Shown here piece after piece: positions 45,153-53,776 of a stretch of DNA of 64,000 nt. The position numbers and the translations under genes are program-made. Positions within the stretch are counted from its first letter, which is position 1; every line of letters begins with the position of its first letter. Source of the stretch: Flavobacterium plurextorum (GTDB lineage Bacteria; Bacteroidota; Bacteroidia; Flavobacteriales; Flavobacteriaceae); the NCBI RefSeq assembly GCF_002217395.1, contig NZ_MUHD01000014.1, positions 279,908 through 343,907 of the forward strand. The letters are read 5' to 3'. The notes under the pieces are model-generated. The model was not told the DNA's origin. It made no database searches and worked only from the letters and a program-made list of their open reading frames with translations.

Positions 45153-46232
45153 TTATTTAAGATTATGTTTTGCTGCAGAAACACTAATCAATTTGTAACC
45201 ATTTTCAGTTCGTAGAAATTCTAAATGATCTTGAGTGCGATCAATTTTATTTTTTGAAGAAATAACAATATCCATAATCGGATAAATCCAATCCTTAGAT
45301 TCATTACAATTATTGAAATACATTTCGTATTCGGCAGATTCAAAAATAAAAGGATTCAAACCGTCAGCCGAAATGAAATATTCGGTTTTTGCAGTATTTA
45401 ATTCTTGAAGTTTAAGCTTTATATAATTGTAATTTTCATTTATGAACTTGTTTTTTGGGTTGCTTATCCAACCCGTTGGTTCTTTCCAATAAGTAATTTT
45501 GTCAAAAGATTGTTTTAAGATATTAGCTTTAGATAAATCTTTGAGCAAATTGTTTGTCAGCCATTCTTTAAATTCCTTTTCAAAGTTTATAAACGAATAA
45601 TAATTTCCGTTAACTCCAAGAAAACTTTCTCTTGTTGCATTTTTACTTGGTTCTCCCGATTTTTCTAGAGAGTAAAAGTTAAGATTATCGTTGTATGCGA
45701 AATCTTCAATTAAAACAGTGTTGTTGATGTCGATTAGAAATTCTTTTCCTCCAGTCCAGAAAAAGTGTTCTCCGTCTCTTACTTTTTCAGCATCTTTTAA
45801 ACCTATAAAAGTTCCATTTCTAACTTTGGTTAAATTACTGTATATCGCTGGAATTACGATTTTACCATCGCTGTTAAACATTCCCATTTTATCCGTTTTA
45901 CGATCTGTAAATCTTATGAAACCTTCGTTTTCACAATCTGGACCATTGTCAAAAATATACAAACTGTCGCGCCCGACAATTTTTCCTGCTTTGGTTAAAT
46001 AATAACTTTCCCATTTTTGATTGTTTTCTTCATTAACAGCAATAATATTTTCAAATTTATGAGCGATTGTCATTCCCATAAATTTTGGTTCAATTTTGAT
46101 AACGCCGTTTTTATCTTTAAATCCAATATGAGTCGAATCTTTATCTGGAAATGAGATCCAAGTATCATTGTTTTGAGCAAATACAGTTAAGTTTAAAAAG
46201 AAGAAAACAGAAAAAAGGATACTCTTTTTCAT
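45153..46232 (-). CDS. Secreted protein with WG-repeat-like N-terminal region, unknown function
   Basis: This 359-residue protein has a signal peptide (1-20, ending LTVFAQ). The N-terminal half has loose WG-type repeats (GFKDKNGVIKIEPKF near 37-51 and GMFNSDGKIVIPAIYSNL near 117-134), a beta-propeller-like motif. The C-terminal half is unfamiliar, with aromatic and lysine-rich stretches. No enzyme motif is visible. It follows the small cysteine-rich gene after 9 bases and is probably co-transcribed with it. Confidence 0.65.
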   Translation of the reverse strand: MKKSILFSVFFFLNLTVFAQNNDTWISFPDKDSTHIGFKDKNGVIKIEPKFMGMTIAHKFENIIAVNEENNQKWESYYLTKAGKIVGRDSLYIFDNGPDCENEGFIRFTDRKTDKMGMFNSDGKIVIPAIYSNLTKVRNGTFIGLKDAEKVRDGEHFFWTGGKEFLIDINNTVLIEDFAYNDNLNFYSLEKSGEPSKNATRESFLGVNGNYYSFINFEKEFKEWLTNNLLKDLSKANILKQSFDKITYWKEPTGWISNPKNKFINENYNYIKLKLQELNTAKTEYFISADGLNPFIFESAEYEMYFNNCNESKDWIYPIMDIVISSKNKIDRTQDHLEFLRTENGYKLISVSAAKHNLK

Positions 46233-46241
46233 AAGATTTAT

Positions 46242-46526
46242 TTATCGTATATGAATTTCGGATTCCTTGTTTTTTGCTTCATCAAAGCAGTCGCTGCATA
46301 ACATTTTAAAATCGGCTTTAGCTTGAAAAACATTAGTCCATTCTTCACCATTATCAAGCAGCCATTGTTCGCATTCTCCGCACCACGCAATTTGAGGAAG
46401 GTCTTCTTCGGCTTCTGAGTAGAAAAAGCCTGTTTTTTCTTCTGAGTCTATTGCCATTGCAATGTGAATACATCCAAAAGACATTTCTTTTGAGCCATGT
46501 ACTTCACATAAAACATTTTCAATCAT
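46242..46526 (-). CDS. Small cysteine-rich protein, possible zinc-ribbon-like, unknown
   Basis: The start at the ATG at 46526 gives 94 residues; the longer frame begins with TTG in an AT-rich gap. Three cysteine groups are present: LCEVHGS...GCIH near the N-terminus, WCGECEQW in the middle and LCSDCFDE near the C-terminus. The two CxxC pairs about 35 residues apart look like a zinc-binding pair. The protein is acidic, with no signal peptide. I do not recognise the family. It is 9 bases ahead of the WG-repeat-like gene. Confidence 0.65.
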   Translation of the reverse strand: MIENVLCEVHGSKEMSFGCIHIAMAIDSEEKTGFFYSEAEEDLPQIAWCGECEQWLLDNGEEWTNVFQAKADFKMLCSDCFDEAKNKESEIHIR

Positions 46527-46656
46527 AATTTTTTTTAAGGATTTATTAGAAAGCAATTTTACATTACTTCAATTAATTTGAATTAATTGTTGTCAAATTT
46601 GATGTGTAAAGTTAATCTAGTTTTACTGTTATAAACGAAAAATAGTTCTGATTCTA

Positions 46657-48975
46657 TTATGGGTTGAATGAAAATCCAACACTAAAAAATAATCTTACTT
46701 TGTCGATATTATTTATCCAGGAAGTATCAAAATGAATAGGTCCTAAAATCGATTGATAAGAAATAGAAGCTCCTCCAGATATTACAAGACTAGGATCAAA
46801 GCCATCATCCCATTTTCCTTTTGGACTAAATGCTTTGTTAATGTATTTATCAAAAGATTCAAACCCAACAGTTGCAATATTAAAATGGGGAGTTAGGTAG
46901 ATTTTTCCCATAAGGTTTATTTGAGAAGCTAGTTTTAAGCCCATATATTGCGAAACATTCAGTTCGTCTTCGTGCAGGCCGGGAAATGAAAAACGATTAC
47001 TGCCAGAACTTGGTATATTTCCCCCTATGAAATACTTTGCTGCATAACCAAAATCAGAAAACGGGATTTGATCGTCGCTAAGTTTATCCTCAAAAATAAA
47101 ATAAGAATCAAACCCAATGATTCCCGTAATTTTCTTTTTTAAAAGAGCTCTTTTTTCAAAACTGAAGCCAAATTTTGTATAACCATTGGTTGAACCGGAT
47201 ATACTTGTATGATCAGGCGAGTTAAAAGAAGTGTAGACATCTGTAAACAATGATCGGGTTATATTTGCTTTTAAAATTGTTCCGTTTTCAGCAAAGAAAA
47301 CTTTATCCATGTCATTATAGGAATAATGCATGTTTAATTCGATGTTGTTTAATGAGTAATTCGTGATGTCGATTGAGTTAGGATTGTATTCTCTGTCGTA
47401 TTTTGGTTTTAAATTAGCGTATTGATAGTGTAAGCCGTAGCCAAAATAACTTTTTAATGAATTTATGTTTCTATTGATTTCATTACTAAATTCAACCGAA
47501 TTATAAAGTACATTATCTGAAGCCCTGCCGTTAAAATAAATTTCTTGTCTTAATAAGGCTCCATAAAGTTCAGATGACCACCACCAATCACGGTTTTTTC
47601 CAAAATTTTTCTGATAATTGATTCTTGCTTTAGGCTGCTCAGCTATATCGACTGTTACAAGAAGACGAGATGCTCTGGCAAGAACATTTCTGGCAGTGTA
47701 ATTAAAAATGATTCCAACGCCTCGATAAGTATCATAATGAACAGATGTGTTCAGTTGGTTTTTGGCACGTTCATGGCCAAAGATTGTAACACCTAGTTTG
47801 TTGTCATCTTTGACGAAATAGTTGTAGGTAATCTCATCAAAAAGATTGGTGCCCATTGCTCTGTTAATGCCTGCTATTAAATCTTTTGTAGTGTAATTTT
47901 CGTGTGTCTTTAGATTCATTCTCCCTAATACGAGAGCAAGGTTTTCTGGACTGATTTTTTTGTAAACAATCGTATCAAGAATAATTTCTGAAGGCATTTT
48001 TGGTAATTCGTGAATTCGTTGTTGGTATCCTTTTAATTTTTCGGATAATGCTGTTAAAGCCGGAAGATTTTCATTTGTTGCAATTTTACCATCTTTATAG
48101 ATTTCTGCACTATTTCCAAAATCTGCAGTCGAAAAACGAAGGTTAGGCATGTGATCTACCAAAATATCACAGAGTTTTCTATTAGCAGGATTCTTAATGT
48201 TACTCGGAAACATACTGGTTTGCGTCAATATAGTTATAACATTGTTCAGTTTGTCTATTGGTTCCAATCCGCCTCCAACATCACTGCCAATAATAATGTC
48301 AGCACCCATTTGTTGGGCAACATCAGTAGGGAAATTATTCAAAACGCCTCCATCAACTAATACTGTTTTTTCATAGTTCATAGGTTTGAAAATAGCAGGG
48401 AGTGACATACTGGCTCTCATAGCATAAGCCAAGCTGCCTTTGCTTAAAATAACCTCCTTTCCTTCAGACAAATCTGTGGCCATCGCTCTAAACGGAATGG
48501 GAAGGCTGTCAAAATCTCGAATATTATATACCGGGTAAGTTAATTCAGAAAGATATTCTCTTAAATTTTGATCATTTAGTAAAGAGCCAATGCTGTTTAG
48601 TTTTTTGTTTTTAACTCCAATTCCAACTAAGTATCTCTGAAATTCTCTTTTTTCTTCTACGCTTACAGATTTTAATGATTGTCCGCCGCCAAGTAATTTA
48701 TCCCAATTAATGTTTTTGGTTAGTTTCTCTATGCTGTCTCCAGAATATCCCATAGCATATAAACCGCCTATAATACTTCCCATACTATTTCCAACGATAA
48801 GATCAGGAACAATGTGTAGAGAATCTAGTTTTTGTAAAAGCGGAATATGCGCAATTCCTTTTGCTCCGCCGCCGCTTAATACCAATACGACTTTAGGTTT
48901 CTTTTCCTGCGAAAAAATAATTTGCGGGAGACTGAGTAAGAATAAGAAAGCGAATAAATAAGATGTTTTTTTCAA
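46657..48975 (-). CDS. Patatin-like phospholipase with outer-membrane barrel (type Vd-like)
   Basis: This 772-residue protein has a signal peptide (1-22, ending IIFSQ). The patatin domain (about 27-310) has the oxyanion loop GGGAKG (35-40), nucleophile elbow GNSMG with S64, and DGG with D208 completing the Ser-Asp dyad. A POTRA-like segment (about 330-400) and a BamA/TamA-type surface-antigen barrel (about 400-772) follow, ending in the terminal aromatic strand FFSVGFSFNP. This is the PlpD-like type Vd autotransporter layout, with the lipase domain exported through or held by its own barrel. It is monocistronic. Confidence 0.9.
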   Translation of the reverse strand: MKKTSYLFAFLFLLSLPQIIFSQEKKPKVVLVLSGGGAKGIAHIPLLQKLDSLHIVPDLIVGNSMGSIIGGLYAMGYSGDSIEKLTKNINWDKLLGGGQSLKSVSVEEKREFQRYLVGIGVKNKKLNSIGSLLNDQNLREYLSELTYPVYNIRDFDSLPIPFRAMATDLSEGKEVILSKGSLAYAMRASMSLPAIFKPMNYEKTVLVDGGVLNNFPTDVAQQMGADIIIGSDVGGGLEPIDKLNNVITILTQTSMFPSNIKNPANRKLCDILVDHMPNLRFSTADFGNSAEIYKDGKIATNENLPALTALSEKLKGYQQRIHELPKMPSEIILDTIVYKKISPENLALVLGRMNLKTHENYTTKDLIAGINRAMGTNLFDEITYNYFVKDDNKLGVTIFGHERAKNQLNTSVHYDTYRGVGIIFNYTARNVLARASRLLVTVDIAEQPKARINYQKNFGKNRDWWWSSELYGALLRQEIYFNGRASDNVLYNSVEFSNEINRNINSLKSYFGYGLHYQYANLKPKYDREYNPNSIDITNYSLNNIELNMHYSYNDMDKVFFAENGTILKANITRSLFTDVYTSFNSPDHTSISGSTNGYTKFGFSFEKRALLKKKITGIIGFDSYFIFEDKLSDDQIPFSDFGYAAKYFIGGNIPSSGSNRFSFPGLHEDELNVSQYMGLKLASQINLMGKIYLTPHFNIATVGFESFDKYINKAFSPKGKWDDGFDPSLVISGGASISYQSILGPIHFDTSWINNIDKVRLFFSVGFSFNP

Positions 48976-49112
48976 GATTACAATGTTTATGTATTTGAGA
49001 AATAAGGGCTTATTTTTATTTTTAAAATTAAGGACTTATTTCTAAAAAGTAGAATTTTTTGGTTGAAATGTTTAAAAAGACAATTTATTCATTCTTAAAA
49101 GCCTTAAAAATT

Positions 49113-49142
49113 AAAAACCCTCACATTTCTGTAAGGGTTTTT
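49113..49142 (-). terminator. Rho-independent terminator after ahcY
   Basis: AAAAACCCT pairs with AGGGTTTTT, and an inner ACA/TGT pair closes a TTTC loop; the A-run on the left gives minus-strand Us. It lies 23 bases beyond the ahcY stop at 49165. Confidence 0.8.
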
Positions 49143-49164
49143 ATAAATCTGAAAACTGCGATTT

Positions 49165-50481
49165 TTAGTATCTGTAGTATTCTGGTTTGAATGGACCTTC
49201 AACTGGAACACCAATATAAGCAGCTTGATCGTCACGTAAAACTTCAAGTTCAACGCCTAATTTAGCTAAGTGTAAAGCAGCAACTTTTTCATCTAAATGT
49301 TTTGGTAACATATAAACTTCATTTTTGTAAGCTGCGCTGTTGTTCCATAATTCGATTTGAGCCAAAGTTTGGTTTGTAAATGAGTTACTCATTACAAAAC
49401 TTGGGTGACCTGTAGCACAACCAAGGTTTACTAAACGACCTTCAGCAAGAATGATGATATCTTTTCCAGCGATGTTGTATTTGTCAACCTGAGGTTTGAT
49501 TTCGATTTTAGATGCACCGTGGTTTTTGTTTAACCAAGCCATATCAATTTCGTTATCGAAGTGACCAATGTTACAAACAACAGTTTTGTCTTTCATTTGC
49601 TCGAAGTGCTCTCCAAGAACGATATCTTTATTTCCTGTAGTTGTAATGATGATGTCAGCATTAGCAATTACAGTATTTAATTTTTTAACTTCATAACCGT
49701 CCATTGCAGCTTGTAAAGCACAAATTGGATCGATTTCAGTAACCGTTACAATAGATCCTGCACCTCTAAAAGAAGCAGCAGTTCCTTTTCCAACATCACC
49801 GTATCCGCAAACGATAACTCTTTTTCCAGCTAACATTAAGTCAGTTGCACGACGTACAGCATCTACAGCAGATTCTTTACAACCGTATTTGTTATCAAAT
49901 TTAGATTTAGTAACAGAGTCGTTAATGTTGATTGCAGGCATTGGAAGAGTTCCAGCTTTTACTCTTTCGTAAAGTCTGTGAACACCAGTTGTAGTTTCTT
50001 CAGATAATCCTTTAATTCCAGGAACCAATTCTGGGAAACGATCAATAACCATGTTAGTTAAATCTCCACCATCATCAAGAATCATGTTCAATGGTTTTCT
50101 GTCTTCACCAAAGAATAAAGTTTGCTCAATACACCAGTCAAATGATTCTTCGTCAAGACCTTTCCAAGCATAAACCTGAATTCCAGCAGCAGCAATAGCA
50201 GCAGCAGCCTGATCTTGAGTAGAGAAAATGTTACAAGAAGACCAAGTAACTTCAGCACCAAGAGCGATTAAAGTTTCGATTAAAACTGCAGTTTGAATCG
50301 TCATGTGTAAACATCCAGCGATACGAGCACCTTTAAGAGGTTGTTCGTCTTTATATTCAGCGCGAAGAGCCATTAAACCTGGCATTTCAGCTTCAGCTAG
50401 TTCAATTTCTTTTCTTCCCCAAGCAGCCAGAGAAATGTCTTTTACTTTGAAAGCCACATAAGGCGTAGTCGTTGTACTCAT
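49165..50481 (-). CDS. ahcY: Adenosylhomocysteinase (S-adenosyl-L-homocysteine hydrolase)
   Basis: This 438-residue NAD-dependent enzyme splits S-adenosylhomocysteine to adenosine and homocysteine, relieving product inhibition of methyltransferases. It shows [16 protein letters not shown] (56-71), the DDGGDLT substrate loop (136-142), the NAD-binding GYGDVGKG (226-233) and the C-terminal YKPEYYRY-type tail (here FKPEYYRY) that completes the neighbouring subunit's NAD site. Length is normal. It is monocistronic with a TAnnTTTG promoter element 32 bases upstream. Confidence 0.96.
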   Translation of the reverse strand: MSTTTTPYVAFKVKDISLAAWGRKEIELAEAEMPGLMALRAEYKDEQPLKGARIAGCLHMTIQTAVLIETLIALGAEVTWSSCNIFSTQDQAAAAIAAAGIQVYAWKGLDEESFDWCIEQTLFFGEDRKPLNMILDDGGDLTNMVIDRFPELVPGIKGLSEETTTGVHRLYERVKAGTLPMPAININDSVTKSKFDNKYGCKESAVDAVRRATDLMLAGKRVIVCGYGDVGKGTAASFRGAGSIVTVTEIDPICALQAAMDGYEVKKLNTVIANADIIITTTGNKDIVLGEHFEQMKDKTVVCNIGHFDNEIDMAWLNKNHGASKIEIKPQVDKYNIAGKDIIILAEGRLVNLGCATGHPSFVMSNSFTNQTLAQIELWNNSAAYKNEVYMLPKHLDEKVAALHLAKLGVELEVLRDDQAAYIGVPVEGPFKPEYYRY

Positions 50482-50512
50482 TTATAGTATATTTGTAATT
50501 GTAAAATTTTTG

Positions 50513-50520
50513 CAAATTTA
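50513..50520 (-). promoter_or_regulatory. -7 promoter element for ahcY
   Basis: On the minus strand this reads TAAATTTG, an exact TAnnTTTG match, 31 bases before the ahcY ATG. It implies a leader of about 25 bases. No riboswitch-like structure is visible in that leader. Confidence 0.45.
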
Positions 50521-50613
50521 CATAATAGCTTTTTATTTTTACTACTTTCTGTCAGATTTGTGAAATCTTTAATTTCTTAATCTTTAGAATGTTAGTTTGT
50601 AAAACGATTTTAA

Positions 50614-50800
50614 CCATATAAGTGATATAAGTACGTTAAAAAAAGGATTCTTATATTCTGCTTTTTGAAACCATCTAAGTGATATAAGTTCATTTAAAAA
50701 AGATTCTTAAAGGATTACCTTTGCTTCTAATTGCTTATATTTACTAATGCATTTTTTAAGCGAATAGTTATATTTTCTTAAATGACTTATATGATTTAAA
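50614..50800. repeat. Imperfect repeats of the TAAGTGATATAAGT type
   Basis: The 350-base gap between ahcY and the phosphopantetheinyl transferase gene holds two direct copies of a roughly 39-base unit, at 50614-50653 and 50671-50709 (57-base period), sharing TAAGTGATATAAGT and GATTCTTA. A third, diverged copy in inverted orientation covers about 50775-50800. The rest is AT-rich and holds promoters for both flanking genes. Confidence 0.6.
50716..50723 (+). promoter_or_regulatory. -7 promoter element for the phosphopantetheinyl transferase gene
   Basis: TACCTTTG is an exact TAnnTTTG match, 109 bases before the ATG at 50832. The leader would contain the inverted repeat copy at about 50775-50800. 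Confidence 0.4.
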
Positions 50801-50831
50801 ATGTACCATCCATAATTTATAATTAAAGAAA

Positions 50832-51482
50832 ATGCCTTTATTTCAAACCATACAATTCAACGAAACCACAAAAATTTTAATTTGGGAAATAAGCGAATCG
50901 TTCGATGAATTGTATAGTAAGGTTACCTTAAAAGAAAAGACGCAGCGCAGACTTGACGGAATGAAATCGCAAATGCATCAGCGGGCTTTTTTAAGTGTTC
51001 GAATGCTGATTCAGGAAATGGGTTTTACAGATCATGAATTGCATTATGACGAATTTGGAAAACCTTATTTCGATTGTCATAATCATATTTCGATTACACA
51101 TTCGTATCATTTTGCAGCAATAATTGTCAGCCGCGAGACCGTAGGAATCGATATGGAATTACAACGCGAAAAAATACTTCGCATTGCAGATAAATTTGTT
51201 GATACTGAATTTGACTATTTGAATCCAGATGTTTTACAAGATTACGTAAAAAAGCTAACGGTTATTTGGGGTGCAAAAGAAGCAATCTTTAAAATCAGAA
51301 ACGAAAAAGGCATTAGTTTTAAAGATCATATAAGAGTTGATGATTTTTCTTTAAATAAAGATCAAACCAGTGCGAGTCTTCATTTTGATGATTTAGTGAA
51401 AGGTTTTGATGTGCATTATGAAGAAATAAAATCAGAAAATTTTGAAGGTAATTTTACACTGGTTTATGCTTTTGAGAAATAA
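50832..51482 (+). CDS. 4'-phosphopantetheinyl transferase superfamily protein (Sfp/HetI-like)
   Basis: This 216-residue enzyme transfers phosphopantetheine from CoA to a carrier-protein serine. Metal-binding GIDMEL supplies D107 and E109, and WGAKEAIFK (146-154) supplies K149 and E150. HISITHSYHFAAIIVS (85-100) is the CoA-binding strand. At this length it is a Sfp-type (two-fold) enzyme rather than a short AcpS, so it may serve fatty-acid, flexirubin-type pigment or secondary-metabolite carriers. It stands alone. Confidence 0.88.
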   Translation: MPLFQTIQFNETTKILIWEISESFDELYSKVTLKEKTQRRLDGMKSQMHQRAFLSVRMLIQEMGFTDHELHYDEFGKPYFDCHNHISITHSYHFAAIIVSRETVGIDMELQREKILRIADKFVDTEFDYLNPDVLQDYVKKLTVIWGAKEAIFKIRNEKGISFKDHIRVDDFSLNKDQTSASLHFDDLVKGFDVHYEEIKSENFEGNFTLVYAFEK

Positions 51483-51549
51483 GTTTTTTAGTCTTGGTCA
51501 CGGTTTTAGCCGCAATCTTGTCATTTGACAAAAAGCAGATAGATATTCA

Positions 51550-51960
51550 CTATTCTAAAGGATTCTCTGGCAATTTTTTTCGATGTTCAAACATGCTCAT
51601 GTACAAAAAAGTGCTCATTTTTCTAGCACGTCTCTTTAGTATTTCGACATTTTCGCCTTCAAAATACTCCTCTAAAGTTTGAAACCAATGATTAAGCCAA
51701 ATTCCAAATTCATTTGAAGTAATCTGCCCCTTAAAATGAGCATCAACTTCATTGTGAACAGCAATAGGATTACCATCGTATTTTTTTACACCAAACAAAT
51801 TCATTTCCCAAAAATCAGTCAGTTTTTCCAGATGTGAATCCCAATCTTTAATCATTTCATTAAAATAAAAACCAATTTCTTCGTCGGCTCTTATTTTTTC
51901 ATAAAATCGATGTACTAGAAAAGAAACATCATCTCTGTTTTCTATTTGTTTTTTACTCAT
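51550..51960 (-). CDS. Group III truncated haemoglobin
   Basis: This 136-residue globin has the 2-on-2 fold expected for group III. The B-helix FLVHRFYEKIRADEEIGFYF (14-33) and a W-rich FWEMNLFG segment (50-57) precede the F-helix region, with H69 or H75 as the likely proximal haem ligand, and FGIWLNHW (85-92) follows. Group III globins are linked to nitric oxide or oxygen chemistry. Its start overlaps the stop of the membrane-protein gene by 4 bases (ATGA type), so they are translationally coupled. The operon lies directly after a Crp/Fnr regulator gene. Confidence 0.88.
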   Translation of the reverse strand: MSKKQIENRDDVSFLVHRFYEKIRADEEIGFYFNEMIKDWDSHLEKLTDFWEMNLFGVKKYDGNPIAVHNEVDAHFKGQITSNEFGIWLNHWFQTLEEYFEGENVEILKRRARKMSTFLYMSMFEHRKKLPENPLE

Positions 51961-52241
51961 GTAAGACTATTCAAAATAATAAATAAAACACTAAAAAAGG
52001 CACTTGCAATTAGTAAGTTAAAAATCAGTTTATGCTTCATTTGAGCCAAAATCGAAGTGTTTACAAAGATACAAACTAAAACAATAACTGCCAGTTGTAT
52101 CATTTGCGGAATAGAAGTTCCATTGACAAGAATAAACATTGCTGCGGCTGCTCCCAGACAGCTTTGACCGATTACAGCCATTGTTGCAGAACCAATAAAA
52201 TTTTTGTCAAAATTTTCGAATGTTGTTTGATAAAGTGTCAT
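51957..52241 (-). CDS. Small membrane protein co-encoded with the globin
   Basis: This 94-residue protein has three hydrophobic helices (about 17-38, 45-66 and 73-92) and no recognisable active-site motif. Its N-terminus MTLYQTTFENFDKNFIGSA is cytoplasmic-like. It is the first gene of the two-gene globin operon and overlaps the globin start by 4 bases. A role in gas or haem handling is inferred from context only. The TAnnTTTG promoter element and the Crp-like palindrome lie just upstream. Confidence 0.7.
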   Translation of the reverse strand: MTLYQTTFENFDKNFIGSATMAVIGQSCLGAAAAMFILVNGTSIPQMIQLAVIVLVCIFVNTSILAQMKHKLIFNLLIASAFFSVLFIILNSLT

Positions 52242-52261
52242 GATAATAAGCTTTAGAATAA

Positions 52262-52269
52262 CAAAGGTA
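52262..52269 (-). promoter_or_regulatory. -7 promoter element for the globin operon
   Basis: On the minus strand this reads TACCTTTG, an exact TAnnTTTG match, 20 bases before the ATG at 52241. A Crp/Fnr-type palindrome is centred 34 bp upstream of its centre. Confidence 0.6.
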
Positions 52270-52290
52270 CAGGCACCTTGAGGCTGTTAT

Positions 52291-52308
52291 TTATGACTTA
52301 AATCATAA
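52291..52308. promoter_or_regulatory. Crp/Fnr-type operator palindrome upstream of the globin operon
   Basis: TTATGA-N6-TCATAA is an 18 bp inverted repeat with perfect 6 bp arms (16 of 18 positions symmetric). Its centre lies 34 bp upstream of the -7 element centre, which is about -41 from the expected start site: the classical class II activator position. The regulator gene stops at 52322, immediately upstream. Confidence 0.65.
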
Positions 52309-52321
52309 AACAAAATCTTTT

Positions 52322-52918
52322 TTATCGATATACTTTTCGGTTTATAATCTTTAGTTGTCCCTTTTTTTCTAGCGCTTTTATAGCTCTAATAACAGTTTCA
52401 ACACGCAGACCTGTTAAATCTCCAATTTGTTGTCTTGTAAAACTAATAAGATGTCCGTTTACATCTTTTTTAAAATTAAAATAAGCAATTCCGTGATCTA
52501 TTAATTTTAAAACTCGATGCTCAGGTTCATGAGTCGATATTTCTGCAGCCATTATAGATTTATAATACAAACGCTGTGCAAGATTCTCGATTATTTCAAT
52601 ACTCACAGAAGGGTTTTCCTGAAGCAGTGTCATAAAAACAGCTTTAGGCAGAAGAAAAATTTCAGTATTCTCTACAGCTATTGCATTTGCTGGATATTTT
52701 TGATTTAAAAATAATGGAGGTTCTCCAAAAGATTGATTTTTGTAAAATATACCTTGAATAAATTCCCTTCCGTCATCATTATAATTACACATTTTAATCT
52801 CACCTGAAATAATTTGATAATAATGTGTTGGAAGCTTTCCCTCTTCAAAAATAATATCATTTTTGTCAACAGATTTTTTTAACGCATCATATTTTTCTAA
52901 CAATTCAGTAGTAATCAT
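52322..52918 (-). CDS. Crp/Fnr family transcriptional regulator
   Basis: This 198-residue protein has an N-terminal cyclic-nucleotide-binding-like beta-roll (about 1-115, YYQIISGEIKMCNYNDDGRE), a dimer helix (about 118-145) and a C-terminal winged helix. The recognition helix lies in FTRQQIGDLTGLRVETVIRA (about 155-174). The N-terminal cysteine cluster of FNR is absent (one Cys, near 44), so it is not an FNR-type iron-sulfur sensor; haem or another ligand is possible. It is directly upstream of the globin operon, whose promoter carries a fitting palindrome. Its own TAnnTTTG element lies 35 bases before the ATG. Confidence 0.9.
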   Translation of the reverse strand: MITTELLEKYDALKKSVDKNDIIFEEGKLPTHYYQIISGEIKMCNYNDDGREFIQGIFYKNQSFGEPPLFLNQKYPANAIAVENTEIFLLPKAVFMTLLQENPSVSIEIIENLAQRLYYKSIMAAEISTHEPEHRVLKLIDHGIAYFNFKKDVNGHLISFTRQQIGDLTGLRVETVIRAIKALEKKGQLKIINRKVYR

Positions 52919-52953
52919 AAATTTGTCTGCTTTGGTTGTTAACTCATGTATTA

Positions 52954-52961
52954 CAAATATA
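52954..52961 (-). promoter_or_regulatory. -7 promoter element for the Crp/Fnr gene
   Basis: On the minus strand this reads TATATTTG, an exact TAnnTTTG match, 35 bases before the regulator ATG. No copy of the TTATGA-N6-TCATAA palindrome is seen here, so autoregulation through that site is not suggested. Confidence 0.45.
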
Positions 52962-53014
52962 ATTCATTCTGAATAGTTCTTCTACACTAAAAACTTTTTA
53001 CTTTTACAGCCATT

Positions 53015-53743
53015 ATGGAGCAAAAATTACTCACTATTCATCAGCAGATTTTAGAGGCTAAGAAAAATGGACAAAAGTTATTGGCCATACTTCTAGATCC
53101 AGATAAAATTGTATGGGAAAATTTAAATCATTTATTGTTCAAAATAAATGAATCTCCTGCAACCCATATTTTTGTTGGCGGCAGTATTGTTCATAGCAGC
53201 ATTCTAGAAGATTTAGTACAGGAGTTAAAATTAAAGACAAACCTTCCAGTTATTTTGTTTCCAGGAGATCCATCACAGATTTCCCCGCAAGCCGATGCCA
53301 TTTTGTTTTTGTCTTTATTATCGGGACGTAATCCTGATTATTTAATAGAATATCAAGTTCAGGCAGCTCCAATTCTTAAAAAAACAAATCTCGAAGTTAT
53401 TTCTACAGGATATATTTTGATTGAAAGCGGTAACGAAACTGCGGTTGCGCGCGTAAGTAAAACAGAACCTCTTAAGCGCGAGAATTTCGATTTGGCACTT
53501 GCAACAGCACAAGCCGGCGAAATGTTAGGGAATAAATTGATTTATTTAGAAGCAGGAAGCGGAGCAAAAAATCCAGTTCCGTTAGAAATGATACAGTTAA
53601 TTGCTCAAAATATTGAAATTCCTGTAATTGTTGGAGGAGGAATTGTAGATTTACACTCCATTAAAAAAGCTCACAATGCTGGTGCTGATTTGGTGGTTAT
53701 AGGAACTGCATTTGAAAACGACAGCCATTTCTTTGAATCCTAA
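53015..53743 (+). CDS. Geranylgeranylglyceryl/heptaprenylglyceryl phosphate synthase family protein
   Basis: This 242-residue TIM-barrel enzyme joins a polyprenyl diphosphate to glycerol-1-phosphate, the first committed step of archaeal ether lipids. It has LLDPDK (26-31), a VGGSIV phosphate segment (54-59), FPGDPSQIS (87-95), SGRNPDYLIEYQ (about 107-118), LEAGSGAKNP and VGGGIV near the C-terminus. Members in Bacteroidota form a known bacterial group whose end product is unclear. Glycerol-1-phosphate dehydrogenase is not in the window. It heads an apparent operon with pnuC (33 bases on). Confidence 0.9.
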   Translation: MEQKLLTIHQQILEAKKNGQKLLAILLDPDKIVWENLNHLLFKINESPATHIFVGGSIVHSSILEDLVQELKLKTNLPVILFPGDPSQISPQADAILFLSLLSGRNPDYLIEYQVQAAPILKKTNLEVISTGYILIESGNETAVARVSKTEPLKRENFDLALATAQAGEMLGNKLIYLEAGSGAKNPVPLEMIQLIAQNIEIPVIVGGGIVDLHSIKKAHNAGADLVVIGTAFENDSHFFES

Positions 53744-53776
53744 ATAAAACTTTTACAGTTTATAAATACCACACAA

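Noticed and set aside
46585..46615. AAATTTGATGTGT near 46600 resembling the PUL direct repeat
   Set aside because: Only a 13-base, AT-rich partial match without the second half or a second copy; likely chance.
50482..50831. Possible SAH or SAM riboswitch upstream of ahcY
   Set aside because: The predicted ahcY leader is only about 25 bases and the gap is AT-rich, with none of the GC-rich stems or conserved boxes of those classes.
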